From HXMU1420-13 sp965601825 (GTDB taxonomy: Bacteria; Bacteroidota; Rhodothermia; Balneolales; Balneolaceae), in the NCBI GenBank assembly GCA_965601825.1, contig OZ271839.1:2976001-3040000 (forward strand): a stretch of DNA of 64,000 nucleotides. The letters are read 5' to 3'. The translations under genes were made by a program, and so were the position numbers. Positions 43,793 to 52,152 of the stretch are shown here, one piece after another. Every line of letters starts with the position of its first letter. Positions within the stretch are counted from its first letter, which is position 1. Under the pieces are notes generated by a model, which worked only from the letters and a program-made list of their open reading frames with translations, made no database searches and was not told where the DNA came from.

Positions 43793-46700
43793 CTAATTCT
43801 CATCAAGTTCTTTAAGCATTTGATCGATTGCTGTTTCAAGCTGCTCATCACGACCAAAATCAATCACACCAGGCATGTTTTTTACCATTATGTCCGGATT
43901 AGTCTGATTATTCTCTAACCATTCACCTGCTTTGTTTTTAGCTGAGACAGGTACAACTCCCCAATAGCTACCATTTGGTAATCCTTCCCAACCTGCAAAA
44001 CTACACGTTCCTGGAACAGGCATACCAACTGAGGTACCTAAATCAAGATCCTCAAAACCACTTGCATAGCAGTGTCCGTCACTGTACATGCTTTCGTTAA
44101 ACAATCCAATTACAGGCTTGGTCCAGCGAGAAGTAGGCTCACCCCCAACAACCTTGGCTTCCGTTGCATAAGTCAGGAATCTAGTACCGGTGAAAAACAT
44201 CTGTAAATCTGCTACTAAGTCCCCACCACCATTATTTCGGGTATCAACAACTATAGCTTCTTTATCAAGATATTTACCAAGCATTTTGTCAAATACATTT
44301 CTGAATTGACCATCATTCATACCTGAAATATGGACATATCCAAGTCGACCATTACTTCTTTCTGCTACTTCAGCTTCATTCTTTTCAACCCAACGCTGAT
44401 ACAACAATCTGTTTTGTGCACCGGAAGAAATTGGCTTGATTGTTATCTGCTGGGCATCTCTGCCTCTAGAGTTTGTGATCTCTAATAAGGTGAAAGTTCC
44501 GGAGAGTCTATTTAAGTATGATGCTACATCTCGATCAGCAGAAATGGTTTCACCATTAATTTTTTGGATGATCATCCCGGCCTCTATATCAAGATCTGCT
44601 TTATCTAGCGGTCCACCTTCAATCACTTCAGCAATTTTGATTCCATCACCGTCGTGTTCATAGTCCATGAAAATTCCTAGCGCTGCAGTACGATCACCAT
44701 TTGATGATCCGCCACTATAACCGCTACCGGCATGTGAAACATTAAGTTCACCGACTAATTCACTTATTAATTCTGCAAATTCAAAACCATTACCGGTATG
44801 AGCAACTTTTGGCTTATAAGCTTCACTCATTGCCTCCCAATCGATTCCATGGAATGTTGGTTCATAGAAAATTTGTGAAGTTCTGAGCACTACGTGGTCA
44901 AACATCATTTCTCTTTCGGCAGCTGCATCCAACATCATTTCAGAACGAACTGAAATACCTGTTCTCTTACCAGCAGCAGGATCTACTTTTGCAATTCTAC
45001 CACCACTCAGTAGGTATAGATTTTCCATTTTTGGATCCCACTGAAAACTACCGGAACTAGCATCCAAAGAGATGGCAATTTTTGTTTCTCTGGTCCTCAG
45101 ATCAGTACTCCAAATGTTGTAACCTCTTTCAAATCTTGCCAAATAAAATAATTTTGAAGCATCCTTTGATAGAACCGCATCGCCAATTCGTGAAGAATGA
45201 ATAGTTAATCGAGCCGTACGCTCATCCATGTTATCCCAATCGAAGGTGAGCGACTTGTCTTCTTCCTCATCTTTTTCCTCATCCTCATCTTCAGAATCTT
45301 CATCTTTTTTCTTATTCGCTTCTTCAATGGCCTTCATTAACTCGTAATCATTCTTACTGAGATTGTACTTATCCCAGGCATCTTGAGTGAAAAACATAGA
45401 ATAAACATCATATTCAGTGCTTCCGCTGGTTGCATAACTTTTCAAACCATTTCGATTACTAAACCAGATCATTTGCTTTCCTTCATTCACCCACTGTGCA
45501 CCAAAATCGTAGTAACCACTTGGGATCAGAGTTCGCATTTCTTCTTCACCTGAAGCATCTAAAAGAATAACATCACTGTTATTCAGAAGTCTACTGAAGT
45601 CCGCTAATAACCATTTACTATCCGGACTCCAGGTAAAGTATTTATCACCATCTCGCATATGATAAAGTTCTTCAGGAGTTAACAAAGTAACGGTACGCTT
45701 GGATTCTAAATCCATCACTTTAAGCGTTCTCCGATCTTCAATAAACGCCATTTTCTTACCATCGGGGGAAACTTCCGGTAAATAGTTATCCATATCATTA
45801 TCTATAACTACTTCTTCTTTCAGTAAAGTAGATGCGTAAAAGAATGGTTCTTCCTCTCTCACTTTCTTTGTTTGAAAAATACTCCACTTACCATTTCTCT
45901 GGCTGGAGTACATTACTGCATCACCTTCACCTGACCATGCCAAAAAGCGTTCTCTTGCTGGAGTTCTGGTTAATCGTTTTGTGAAGTTTCCATCAGTCGA
46001 GGTAACAAATACTTCACCTCTGGCGATAAATGCAATTTCTTTTCCATCAGGAGAAACTGCCATTTCAGATATTCCACCATTTATGGTGATTAATTCCTCT
46101 TCATTAACAACATCCTGAGTACGAATAGTAATCGGAACCTGAACCGGACTTGATCCCTCTTGCATGGTATACAACATTCCATGATAACTAAATGATAGCG
46201 TACCGTTACCTTCACTTAAAAATCGCACTGGATGAGTATCAAAATTACTGATTTGGGTAACTGAGCCATCAGCAACATTCATCTTATGAACATTGTATGT
46301 ACCATTTTGCTCACTTAAATAGTAGAATGCTGATTCATCTGAATTCCAAACAGGATTTCTATCCTCACCTGCAAATTGAGTTAGTTTTGTATGAGAACCT
46401 GAACGCATTTCATACATCCATACATCACGAGTTACAGAAGATTGATGATGCTTTCTCCAAATATTTTCACCACCCGGAACATCATGATAGAGAAAACCTG
46501 AGCCATCTGATTTCATGGCAATATGCTCTGCAGGAACTGTAAAGATCTGATCGACACGACCACCGTTTACTGGTACTGAATAAAGCTCAGTCTGTCTTGA
46601 AGTTGGATACTGTCTGTGAGTAACTAAATCCTGACGATGAGCGCCAAATATCACTGACTCATTATCCGCAGAAAATGCATATGGACTTTCAGTATTTGAA

Positions 46701-47017
46701 TGAAATGTCAACCTGTTTGCCTGCCCCCCAACTGCCTCCATCACATAGATGTCAAAATTGCCATGTCGATTAGACGCAAATGCTATATGTTTTGAATCAT
46801 TACTCCAAACCGGCATATAATCATGCGCAGTATGGAAAGTTAAACGGTGAGCTTCCCCCCCCTCTGAAGGCACTGTATATAAGTCACCTTTATAAGTAAA
46901 TACGATTGTCTCTCCATCCGGAGAAATAGCTGGATATCGAACCCATTCTGGTGTTATTTGAGCTTGGGTTGATACAAAGAATAGAATGGCAAAAGCCAAA
47001 GAAAACAAAGATCTCAT
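43793..47017 (-). CDS. Tricorn-like S41 protease (copy 1)
   Basis: 1074 residues. Signal peptide (~1-18). Propeller repeats with PDG/TSxxNGKWSIF-type blades (~20-330, ~360-650, e.g. YPAISPDGETIVFTYKGD, VWSNDSKHIAFASNRHGNFDIYV) and an acidic linker (Lys/Asp/Glu-rich) near residue 580. Then a PDZ domain (~770-860), and the C-terminal S41 peptidase with DTRNNGGGD, SMYSDGHCYASG and PVPGTCSFAGW. Likely exported peptidase of peptides. Related in architecture to the gene at 56029. Terminated at 43732. Confidence 0.9.
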   Translation of the reverse strand: MRSLFSLAFAILFFVSTQAQITPEWVRYPAISPDGETIVFTYKGDLYTVPSEGGEAHRLTFHTAHDYMPVWSNDSKHIAFASNRHGNFDIYVMEAVGGQANRLTFHSNTESPYAFSADNESVIFGAHRQDLVTHRQYPTSRQTELYSVPVNGGRVDQIFTVPAEHIAMKSDGSGFLYHDVPGGENIWRKHHQSSVTRDVWMYEMRSGSHTKLTQFAGEDRNPVWNSDESAFYYLSEQNGTYNVHKMNVADGSVTQISNFDTHPVRFLSEGNGTLSFSYHGMLYTMQEGSSPVQVPITIRTQDVVNEEELITINGGISEMAVSPDGKEIAFIARGEVFVTSTDGNFTKRLTRTPARERFLAWSGEGDAVMYSSQRNGKWSIFQTKKVREEEPFFYASTLLKEEVVIDNDMDNYLPEVSPDGKKMAFIEDRRTLKVMDLESKRTVTLLTPEELYHMRDGDKYFTWSPDSKWLLADFSRLLNNSDVILLDASGEEEMRTLIPSGYYDFGAQWVNEGKQMIWFSNRNGLKSYATSGSTEYDVYSMFFTQDAWDKYNLSKNDYELMKAIEEANKKKDEDSEDEDEEKDEEEDKSLTFDWDNMDERTARLTIHSSRIGDAVLSKDASKLFYLARFERGYNIWSTDLRTRETKIAISLDASSGSFQWDPKMENLYLLSGGRIAKVDPAAGKRTGISVRSEMMLDAAAEREMMFDHVVLRTSQIFYEPTFHGIDWEAMSEAYKPKVAHTGNGFEFAELISELVGELNVSHAGSGYSGGSSNGDRTAALGIFMDYEHDGDGIKIAEVIEGGPLDKADLDIEAGMIIQKINGETISADRDVASYLNRLSGTFTLLEITNSRGRDAQQITIKPISSGAQNRLLYQRWVEKNEAEVAERSNGRLGYVHISGMNDGQFRNVFDKMLGKYLDKEAIVVDTRNNGGGDLVADLQMFFTGTRFLTYATEAKVVGGEPTSRWTKPVIGLFNESMYSDGHCYASGFEDLDLGTSVGMPVPGTCSFAGWEGLPNGSYWGVVPVSAKNKAGEWLENNQTNPDIMVKNMPGVIDFGRDEQLETAIDQMLKELDEN

Positions 47018-47217
47018 ATCCCGATTTATGTTAGTTTTGAAATTCTGTTGATTGACGAATATGCTTCGAATTGGTTACAACGTAGGGCTATTTAAAAAAA
47101 AAGCGAAAAGGAAAACGTAAAAAGGAGCAAAGCTATTTGAATATTTCGAACCTAAGAAATAAGCTTAGCGTAAAATGTTTAAGAGTATTAAATAATAACC
47201 AAGTATGTCTGAATAGA

Positions 47218-48786
47218 TCAGAGAAATGTTATGCTCTTAAGATCTTTCAGCAATACTAAACACTCTTCCAACAACTCAGACCTATTAGAAAAGATAATAT
47301 CGTCTGATTTATCAAGTATTCGTCTTGCCTTCTCATAATGATCGTCAGTCATACTAGTTTCGTTAACTAAGAATGACAAGGCTCTAATTGCATCTATTGG
47401 ATGAAATCCTGTAAGCGCCCAAGCGGCATTCTTATAATTAATTGTAAGTACTCTTCTTGGATCAATTGGTTCATCTTTCCTTTCGTTAATTCTATTTATG
47501 AACTCATTTATAGACTTTCGATTATTGGAGAAAATGGAAAGTCGCTTTTCTTTACTAATTGGCTCTGTGGGAATCCAGATAGTCTCATCTAATGACTTAT
47601 CACTCGATGAATATAATGTACTGTAATAGGCAAAAATTGAATATCCAAGAAGCTGATGTGTTCGATAGAATTCAGAATGAGGAGTGAATATTTCAATATC
47701 TACTGTAATTTCATCTCGCTTTCTTGAGTAGTAGAAATGGTTTGGATCATCCCCAAAAACTAAGTCAACTTTAACGTCAATTTCGTTAAATGATTTCGTA
47801 ACGATTGATTTGAGCTCTTCAATTGATCCATTCCAAATCAATAAAATATCTACATCAGAGACATAATTTGATTTTTTACTATATCTAGCCACATTAGAAA
47901 TTGATTGAGCAGTACCTCCAAATGCCCCAACATGTTGTAGCCTGCGATGCTGCTGCGCAAGATCCAATAATTGTTTGATGACAAAATGCTCTCTATCTCC
48001 TAAAGCTCTATCAACTTGTAAATCATCATAGATCTCAAACGAGTTTGAACTACCAAGTTCAGGGTTTATTGCTACGGAATCAAAATACTTTTTTGCAGCT
48101 TCATAAAAGTCTTTACTCCCAGAAGTAATACTAACACTTAGATTTTTCTCAAGTTTTTTATTTTTAAATCGAATCGACTCAAACCCAATTAAAGATCGAT
48201 AAATTGTTGAATCAGCAGATTTATATAACTGAAAATTTACTCTAGGAAGAGCACCTAGTAATGACAATGGTGGTGTCAAATCATAGTCTTTCCAAAAATA
48301 TGCCTCTGTCCTAAGTTGAGGAGTTTCAAGCGCAAAAAATTCTTTCATCCATTCTCTCTCATCTAATTTATTTGTAAACATAAACAGCCTTCTAAATGTT
48401 AAATCTATATCTACACCTTCATTCAACTTCTTTATTGCAACATCGTCCTTAACTGACAGGCCATATTTTAATATATGAGTTGCGCTTAATATACCCCCCT
48501 TTGATTTAGCAATTTCATAGGACTCCTCAGCATAATTATAAGACGCTCCTTCTTTCATTGTTATTTTTATCCCTTCAAGGATTGATTTACCTAATCTTGG
48601 TATTATAATCTTATCTACAATGAGGTTGAAACAAACAGGTACGACAATTAATATGACGCCAGCTACTATAAATATGATTTGCAGAGTCGGTCTTTCAGAT
48701 ACAAAATTTGCTACTCCTGCTAGAATTATTCCAAAACCAATTGTTATATAAATAGGTAATTTATATTTCTTTTCTTCTTTTTCCAT
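47218..48786 (-). CDS. Membrane protein with nucleotidyltransferase-like domain
   Basis: 522 residues. Two transmembrane helices (~12-30 and 36-58). Then a region (~90-265) whose pattern (SATHILKYGL..., VDIDLTFRRLFMFTNKLDEREWM, FEIYDDLQVD) resembles a phospholipase-D-like or regulatory fold without HKD motifs. A polymerase-beta-type nucleotidyltransferase region follows: FGGTAQSISN, then SDVDILLIW (GG...DxD) and TVDIEIF as third acid. A helical C-terminus ends it. A GAGGGG element stands 7 bp before the ATG, unusual here. Role unknown; neighbouring flanks are very AT-rich. Confidence 0.75.
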   Translation of the reverse strand: MEKEEKKYKLPIYITIGFGIILAGVANFVSERPTLQIIFIVAGVILIVVPVCFNLIVDKIIIPRLGKSILEGIKITMKEGASYNYAEESYEIAKSKGGILSATHILKYGLSVKDDVAIKKLNEGVDIDLTFRRLFMFTNKLDEREWMKEFFALETPQLRTEAYFWKDYDLTPPLSLLGALPRVNFQLYKSADSTIYRSLIGFESIRFKNKKLEKNLSVSITSGSKDFYEAAKKYFDSVAINPELGSSNSFEIYDDLQVDRALGDREHFVIKQLLDLAQQHRRLQHVGAFGGTAQSISNVARYSKKSNYVSDVDILLIWNGSIEELKSIVTKSFNEIDVKVDLVFGDDPNHFYYSRKRDEITVDIEIFTPHSEFYRTHQLLGYSIFAYYSTLYSSSDKSLDETIWIPTEPISKEKRLSIFSNNRKSINEFINRINERKDEPIDPRRVLTINYKNAAWALTGFHPIDAIRALSFLVNETSMTDDHYEKARRILDKSDDIIFSNRSELLEECLVLLKDLKSITFL

Positions 48787-48999
48787 TTATACCCCTCGAT
48801 CCAATGCTATAATATTATGATATCAATGAACAAATTATTTATAAATAAATATCTAATGTCAAGTTATAATTAATCAAATAACATTTAGCTACCTATTAAC
48901 TTAAGATATTCATGATTGTTCAATTAAATTTAGATCATTATAACAAGTATTGATTAGCCTATTAAATCAATACATTTACTAGAAATTTCAATATTTATC

Positions 49000-49368
49000 A
49001 TGGCAGCAGTTCATTTAACAAAACAAAAATTCCTCGACGATATTTTTAATTACGAAACTGAACAAGAATGGAATTTCAAGGGAGATAAACCGGCAATCAT
49101 CGACTTTTATGCTGATTGGTGCGGACCTTGTAGAATGGTGGCTCCAATTATGGAAGAATTATCTGATGAATATGCCGGCAAAGTTGATGTATATAAAATC
49201 GATACTGAAGCTGAACAAGAATTAGCTGCTGTTTTTGGAATTCGAAGTATTCCTTCTATTCTTTTTATTCCTGTTGATGGTCAGCCTCAAATGGCTCAAG
49301 GAGCTTTACCAAAGCATACCTTCAAGCAGGTAATTGAAGACAATTTTGGGATTAAAGAAGACGCCTAA
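49000..49368 (+). CDS. trxA: Thioredoxin
   Basis: 122 residues, no signal peptide. Active site WCGPC (Cys41, Cys44), IIDFYADWCGPC, VDVYKIDTEAEQ, cis-Pro in RSIPSILFI. General cytoplasmic protein disulfide reductase. The N-terminus is ~15 residues longer than E. coli thioredoxin. Single gene, divergent from the membrane nucleotidyltransferase-like gene. Confidence 0.95.
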   Translation: MAAVHLTKQKFLDDIFNYETEQEWNFKGDKPAIIDFYADWCGPCRMVAPIMEELSDEYAGKVDVYKIDTEAEQELAAVFGIRSIPSILFIPVDGQPQMAQGALPKHTFKQVIEDNFGIKEDA

Positions 49369-49403
49369 TCACTTCTGAAATTTTTAAATCAATTAGTCAA
49401 CTT

Positions 49404-49442
49404 TTGCGAGGATCCCGATTTATCGGGAGACGAAGCAATCTC
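49404..49442 (+). repeat. Dispersed imperfect-palindrome repeat copy
   Basis: TTGCGAGGA, then TCCCGATTTATCGGGA (a hairpin), then GACGAAGCAATCTC. The flanks TTGCGAGGA / CGAAGCAATCTC are, from memory, widespread intergenic repeat boundaries in many bacteria. Located after trxA, where it may also serve as a terminator. Confidence 0.6.
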
Positions 49443-49517
49443 AATAGCAAGTTTTTGCCCGAGGTTTCTTCAGGAATAACTCACTTCATTCGTTTATCCT
49501 TCGCAAATGGGTTTGAT

Positions 49518-51281
49518 TTATTTCGGGTATCTGATTGATTCCACCATTTCCTGAACCTCTTCCGGTGGATCAGGAAATACCATTCCGACAGCCAGTGATA
49601 CAGCTAGGTTAACAAGCATTCCAAGAGTACCAATTCCTTCCGGAGAGATTCCAAACCACCAGTTCTCAGGTGTATTCACTTCTGGGAAAAGTATCTTATA
49701 AAACACGATATAACTTAAGGTGAAAAGCAGTCCGGCAACCATTCCAGCAACAGCACCTTCTCTGTTCATTTTTTTATAAAAGATTCCAAGGATGATTGCT
49801 GGAAAGAATGACGCTGCCGCTAAACCAAATGCAATAGCAACTACTTCGGCCACGAATCCTGGTGGATTTATTCCAAAATAACCGGCTACAACAACTGCAA
49901 CTGCTGCCGAAATTCGTGCATATCTAAGTTCTGCCTTATCAGAAATATTTGGATTGATCTGTTTCTTGATTAAATCGTGACTTACAGCTGTTGAAATAAC
50001 TAGTAATAATCCTGCAGCCGTTGATAATGCAGCTGCAAGTCCACCAGCAGCTACTAGTGCTGCAACCCAATTCGGTAAACCTGCAATTTCAGGGTTAGCC
50101 AGTACCATTATATCACGATCCACATAAAGTTCGTTTTCGGAATCAGTCCTGAAATTATTCAATAATGGTTCTCCTAATTCTCCTCTTTGGATTTCACCAT
50201 TCTGGCGGACAATACTCGGAGTACCTTCAATTGCAGTTCCTGGTCGATAATTGATTAATCCATCTTCGTTTTTATCTACCCAGGCAAGGAGTCCTGTTTC
50301 CTCCCAAGTATTAAACCATTCGGGCATTTCTTCATAAGGCTGTTCACTTACTGTTTCTATCAGATTTGTTCTTGAAAAGACAGCGATCGCAGGAGCAGTT
50401 GTATACAAAATTGCGATAAAGATTAATGCATAACCCACTGAAATACGTGCATCTTTCACTTTAGGAACAGTGAAAAATCGAACAATAACATGTGGTAATC
50501 CTACAGTTCCAACCATCAATGCAACGGTTATGAAAAATACATCCTGCATACTTTTTGTACCTGAAGTGTACTCAGCAAATCCCAATTCAGTATGAAGCTG
50601 ATCTAACTTATCCAGTAAGTAAATACCCGAACCATCATTTAACGTTGAGCCAAAACCGATTTGAGGAATTGGACTTCCGGTGAGCTGCATCGAAATAAAA
50701 AAAGCAGGAACCATAAATGCGAAAATAAGCACGCAGTATTGAGCAACCTGTGTATAAGTGATCCCTTTCATCCCACCGAGAACTGCATAAAAGAAAACGA
50801 TCGCCATTCCAATAATAACTCCAAGAAATATATCGACTTCAAGGAATTTCGAGAATACGAGTCCGACACCACGCATTTGTCCGGCCACATAGGTGAATGA
50901 AACGATCAAAGCACATATAACGGCAACGGTTCTGGCAATTTGTGAGTAGTATCGATCACCAATGAAATCAGGGACTGTAAACTTGCCGAATTTTCTAAGA
51001 TAAGGTGCTAAAGTTAGGGCAAGTAAAACATAACCACCTGTCCAGCCCATTAGGTAAACGGTACCATCATATCCCATAAATGAGATCAATCCAGCCATAG
51101 ATAGAAATGATGCAGCCGACATCCAGTCTGCAGCAGTTGCCATTCCATTCGTAAGTGGATTTACATTTCCTTCGGCTACATAAAATTCACTTGTTGATGC
51201 AGCCTTCGACCAAATTGCGATTCCGATGTAAATAGCGAAAGTGATGCCCACCAAAATGTAGGTCCAGACTTGTACATCCAT
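49518..51281 (-). CDS. Sodium:solute symporter family transporter (acetate-symporter-like)
   Basis: 587 residues, about thirteen helices. SSS motifs at ADWMSAASFLSMAGLI, GWTGGYVLLALTLAPYLRKFGKFT, ALSTAAGLLLVISTAVSHDL and the DxDRDI... extended loop typical of the DUF4212-paired group. A soluble insertion of ~80 residues lies between helices (~310-390) and contains DKNEDGLINYRPG, an EF-hand-like calcium loop. Its start codon shares a base with the stop of the DUF4212 gene, so the pair forms one transport unit. Substrate probably a monocarboxylate such as acetate; not certain. Confidence 0.93.
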   Translation of the reverse strand: MDVQVWTYILVGITFAIYIGIAIWSKAASTSEFYVAEGNVNPLTNGMATAADWMSAASFLSMAGLISFMGYDGTVYLMGWTGGYVLLALTLAPYLRKFGKFTVPDFIGDRYYSQIARTVAVICALIVSFTYVAGQMRGVGLVFSKFLEVDIFLGVIIGMAIVFFYAVLGGMKGITYTQVAQYCVLIFAFMVPAFFISMQLTGSPIPQIGFGSTLNDGSGIYLLDKLDQLHTELGFAEYTSGTKSMQDVFFITVALMVGTVGLPHVIVRFFTVPKVKDARISVGYALIFIAILYTTAPAIAVFSRTNLIETVSEQPYEEMPEWFNTWEETGLLAWVDKNEDGLINYRPGTAIEGTPSIVRQNGEIQRGELGEPLLNNFRTDSENELYVDRDIMVLANPEIAGLPNWVAALVAAGGLAAALSTAAGLLLVISTAVSHDLIKKQINPNISDKAELRYARISAAVAVVVAGYFGINPPGFVAEVVAIAFGLAAASFFPAIILGIFYKKMNREGAVAGMVAGLLFTLSYIVFYKILFPEVNTPENWWFGISPEGIGTLGMLVNLAVSLAVGMVFPDPPEEVQEMVESIRYPK

Positions 51282-51544
51282 CAGGCTTCCTCCTCACTAA
51301 CACCGAATTCCTTATCCAGGCGGTTCATCAGGAATACATAAACGAAGATGAGTATCACAAACACATAAATCGAACCTTGCTGGGCAAACCAAAAACCGAG
51401 TTTAAATCCACCTACTTTAATCTCATTTAATGTGGGCGCTAATAAAATTCCAAAACCATAAGAAACGGTAAACCAGATAGTGAGTAGTACTCCCAAATAC
51501 TTCAAATTCTTTCGCCAATACCCTTTTAGGTTTCGATCTGTCAT
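51281..51544 (-). CDS. DUF4212 family small subunit of symporter
   Basis: 87 residues. Two transmembrane helices with GYWRKNLKYLGVLLTIWFTVSYGFG and GFKLGFWFAQQGSIYVF, the DUF4212 signature. Always next to a large SSS symporter, as here (TGATG overlap). Likely required for its function or assembly. Confidence 0.92.
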   Translation of the reverse strand: MTDRNLKGYWRKNLKYLGVLLTIWFTVSYGFGILLAPTLNEIKVGGFKLGFWFAQQGSIYVFVILIFVYVFLMNRLDKEFGVSEEEA

Positions 51545-51687
51545 TGTACCTCCAAAATTTTGATGAGTATCTGCTTTTTGAAGGTTGAGTGCAAACGTGA
51601 ATTAGCAGACTTTCAATTTCATAAGTGGTTTTCAATTTATCTTGAGATTTAGTTGATTGATCAAACTAACAAAAAGTATTTACTGCC

Positions 51688-52098
51688 ATGAATAATCCGG
51701 CCTGGCTTAATCTACCTGTCAAAGATGTAGTAAAATCAAAAGCGTTCTTTAAACAACTTGGATTTAAAATATCAGAAATGGAAACTCCAACAATGATAGG
51801 GCTGGAATTTGGAGACGCTCCTTTTCGGGTAATGCTTTTTACACATCCTGAATTTGAACAATTCACTCAATCAAGTGTTGCTGATGTTTCCAAATCATCT
51901 GAAATGTTGATTTCATTGGAGGCTAAATCAAAAGAAGAGGTTGATCAACTTGCAAAGAAAGTAATCAAAGCAGGAGGTTCAATTTTTGCCGGACCTGAAG
52001 ATTGGCTGGGCTGGATGTATGGAATGGGATTCCAGGATTTAGATGGTCATCGATGGAATATAGCTTTTATGGATTGGGCTAAGGCAGCAAAAAAATAG
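51688..52098 (+). CDS. VOC-family glyoxalase-like protein
   Basis: 136 residues, one VOC beta-alpha-beta-beta-beta module pair. NLPVKDVVKSKAFFKQLGFK at the start, GLEFGDAPFRVMLF, LISLEAKSKEEVDQL and FQDLDGHRWNIAFMD at the end. Family members bind metal and act as glyoxalases, dioxygenases or resistance proteins; this one is not assignable further. Divergent from the symporter pair. Confidence 0.88.
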   Translation: MNNPAWLNLPVKDVVKSKAFFKQLGFKISEMETPTMIGLEFGDAPFRVMLFTHPEFEQFTQSSVADVSKSSEMLISLEAKSKEEVDQLAKKVIKAGGSIFAGPEDWLGWMYGMGFQDLDGHRWNIAFMDWAKAAKK

Positions 52099-52127
52099 GT
52101 GTCCGGCTAAACCAAACACCTATAGAC
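52096..52127 (+). terminator. Possible hairpin after VOC gene
   Basis: TAGGTGT pairs with ACACCTA across a 13-base loop, at the stop codon of the VOC gene. No clear T-run, so termination is uncertain. Confidence 0.4.
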
Positions 52128-52152
52128 TTTGAAACCGGAAGCAAAATTAAAT

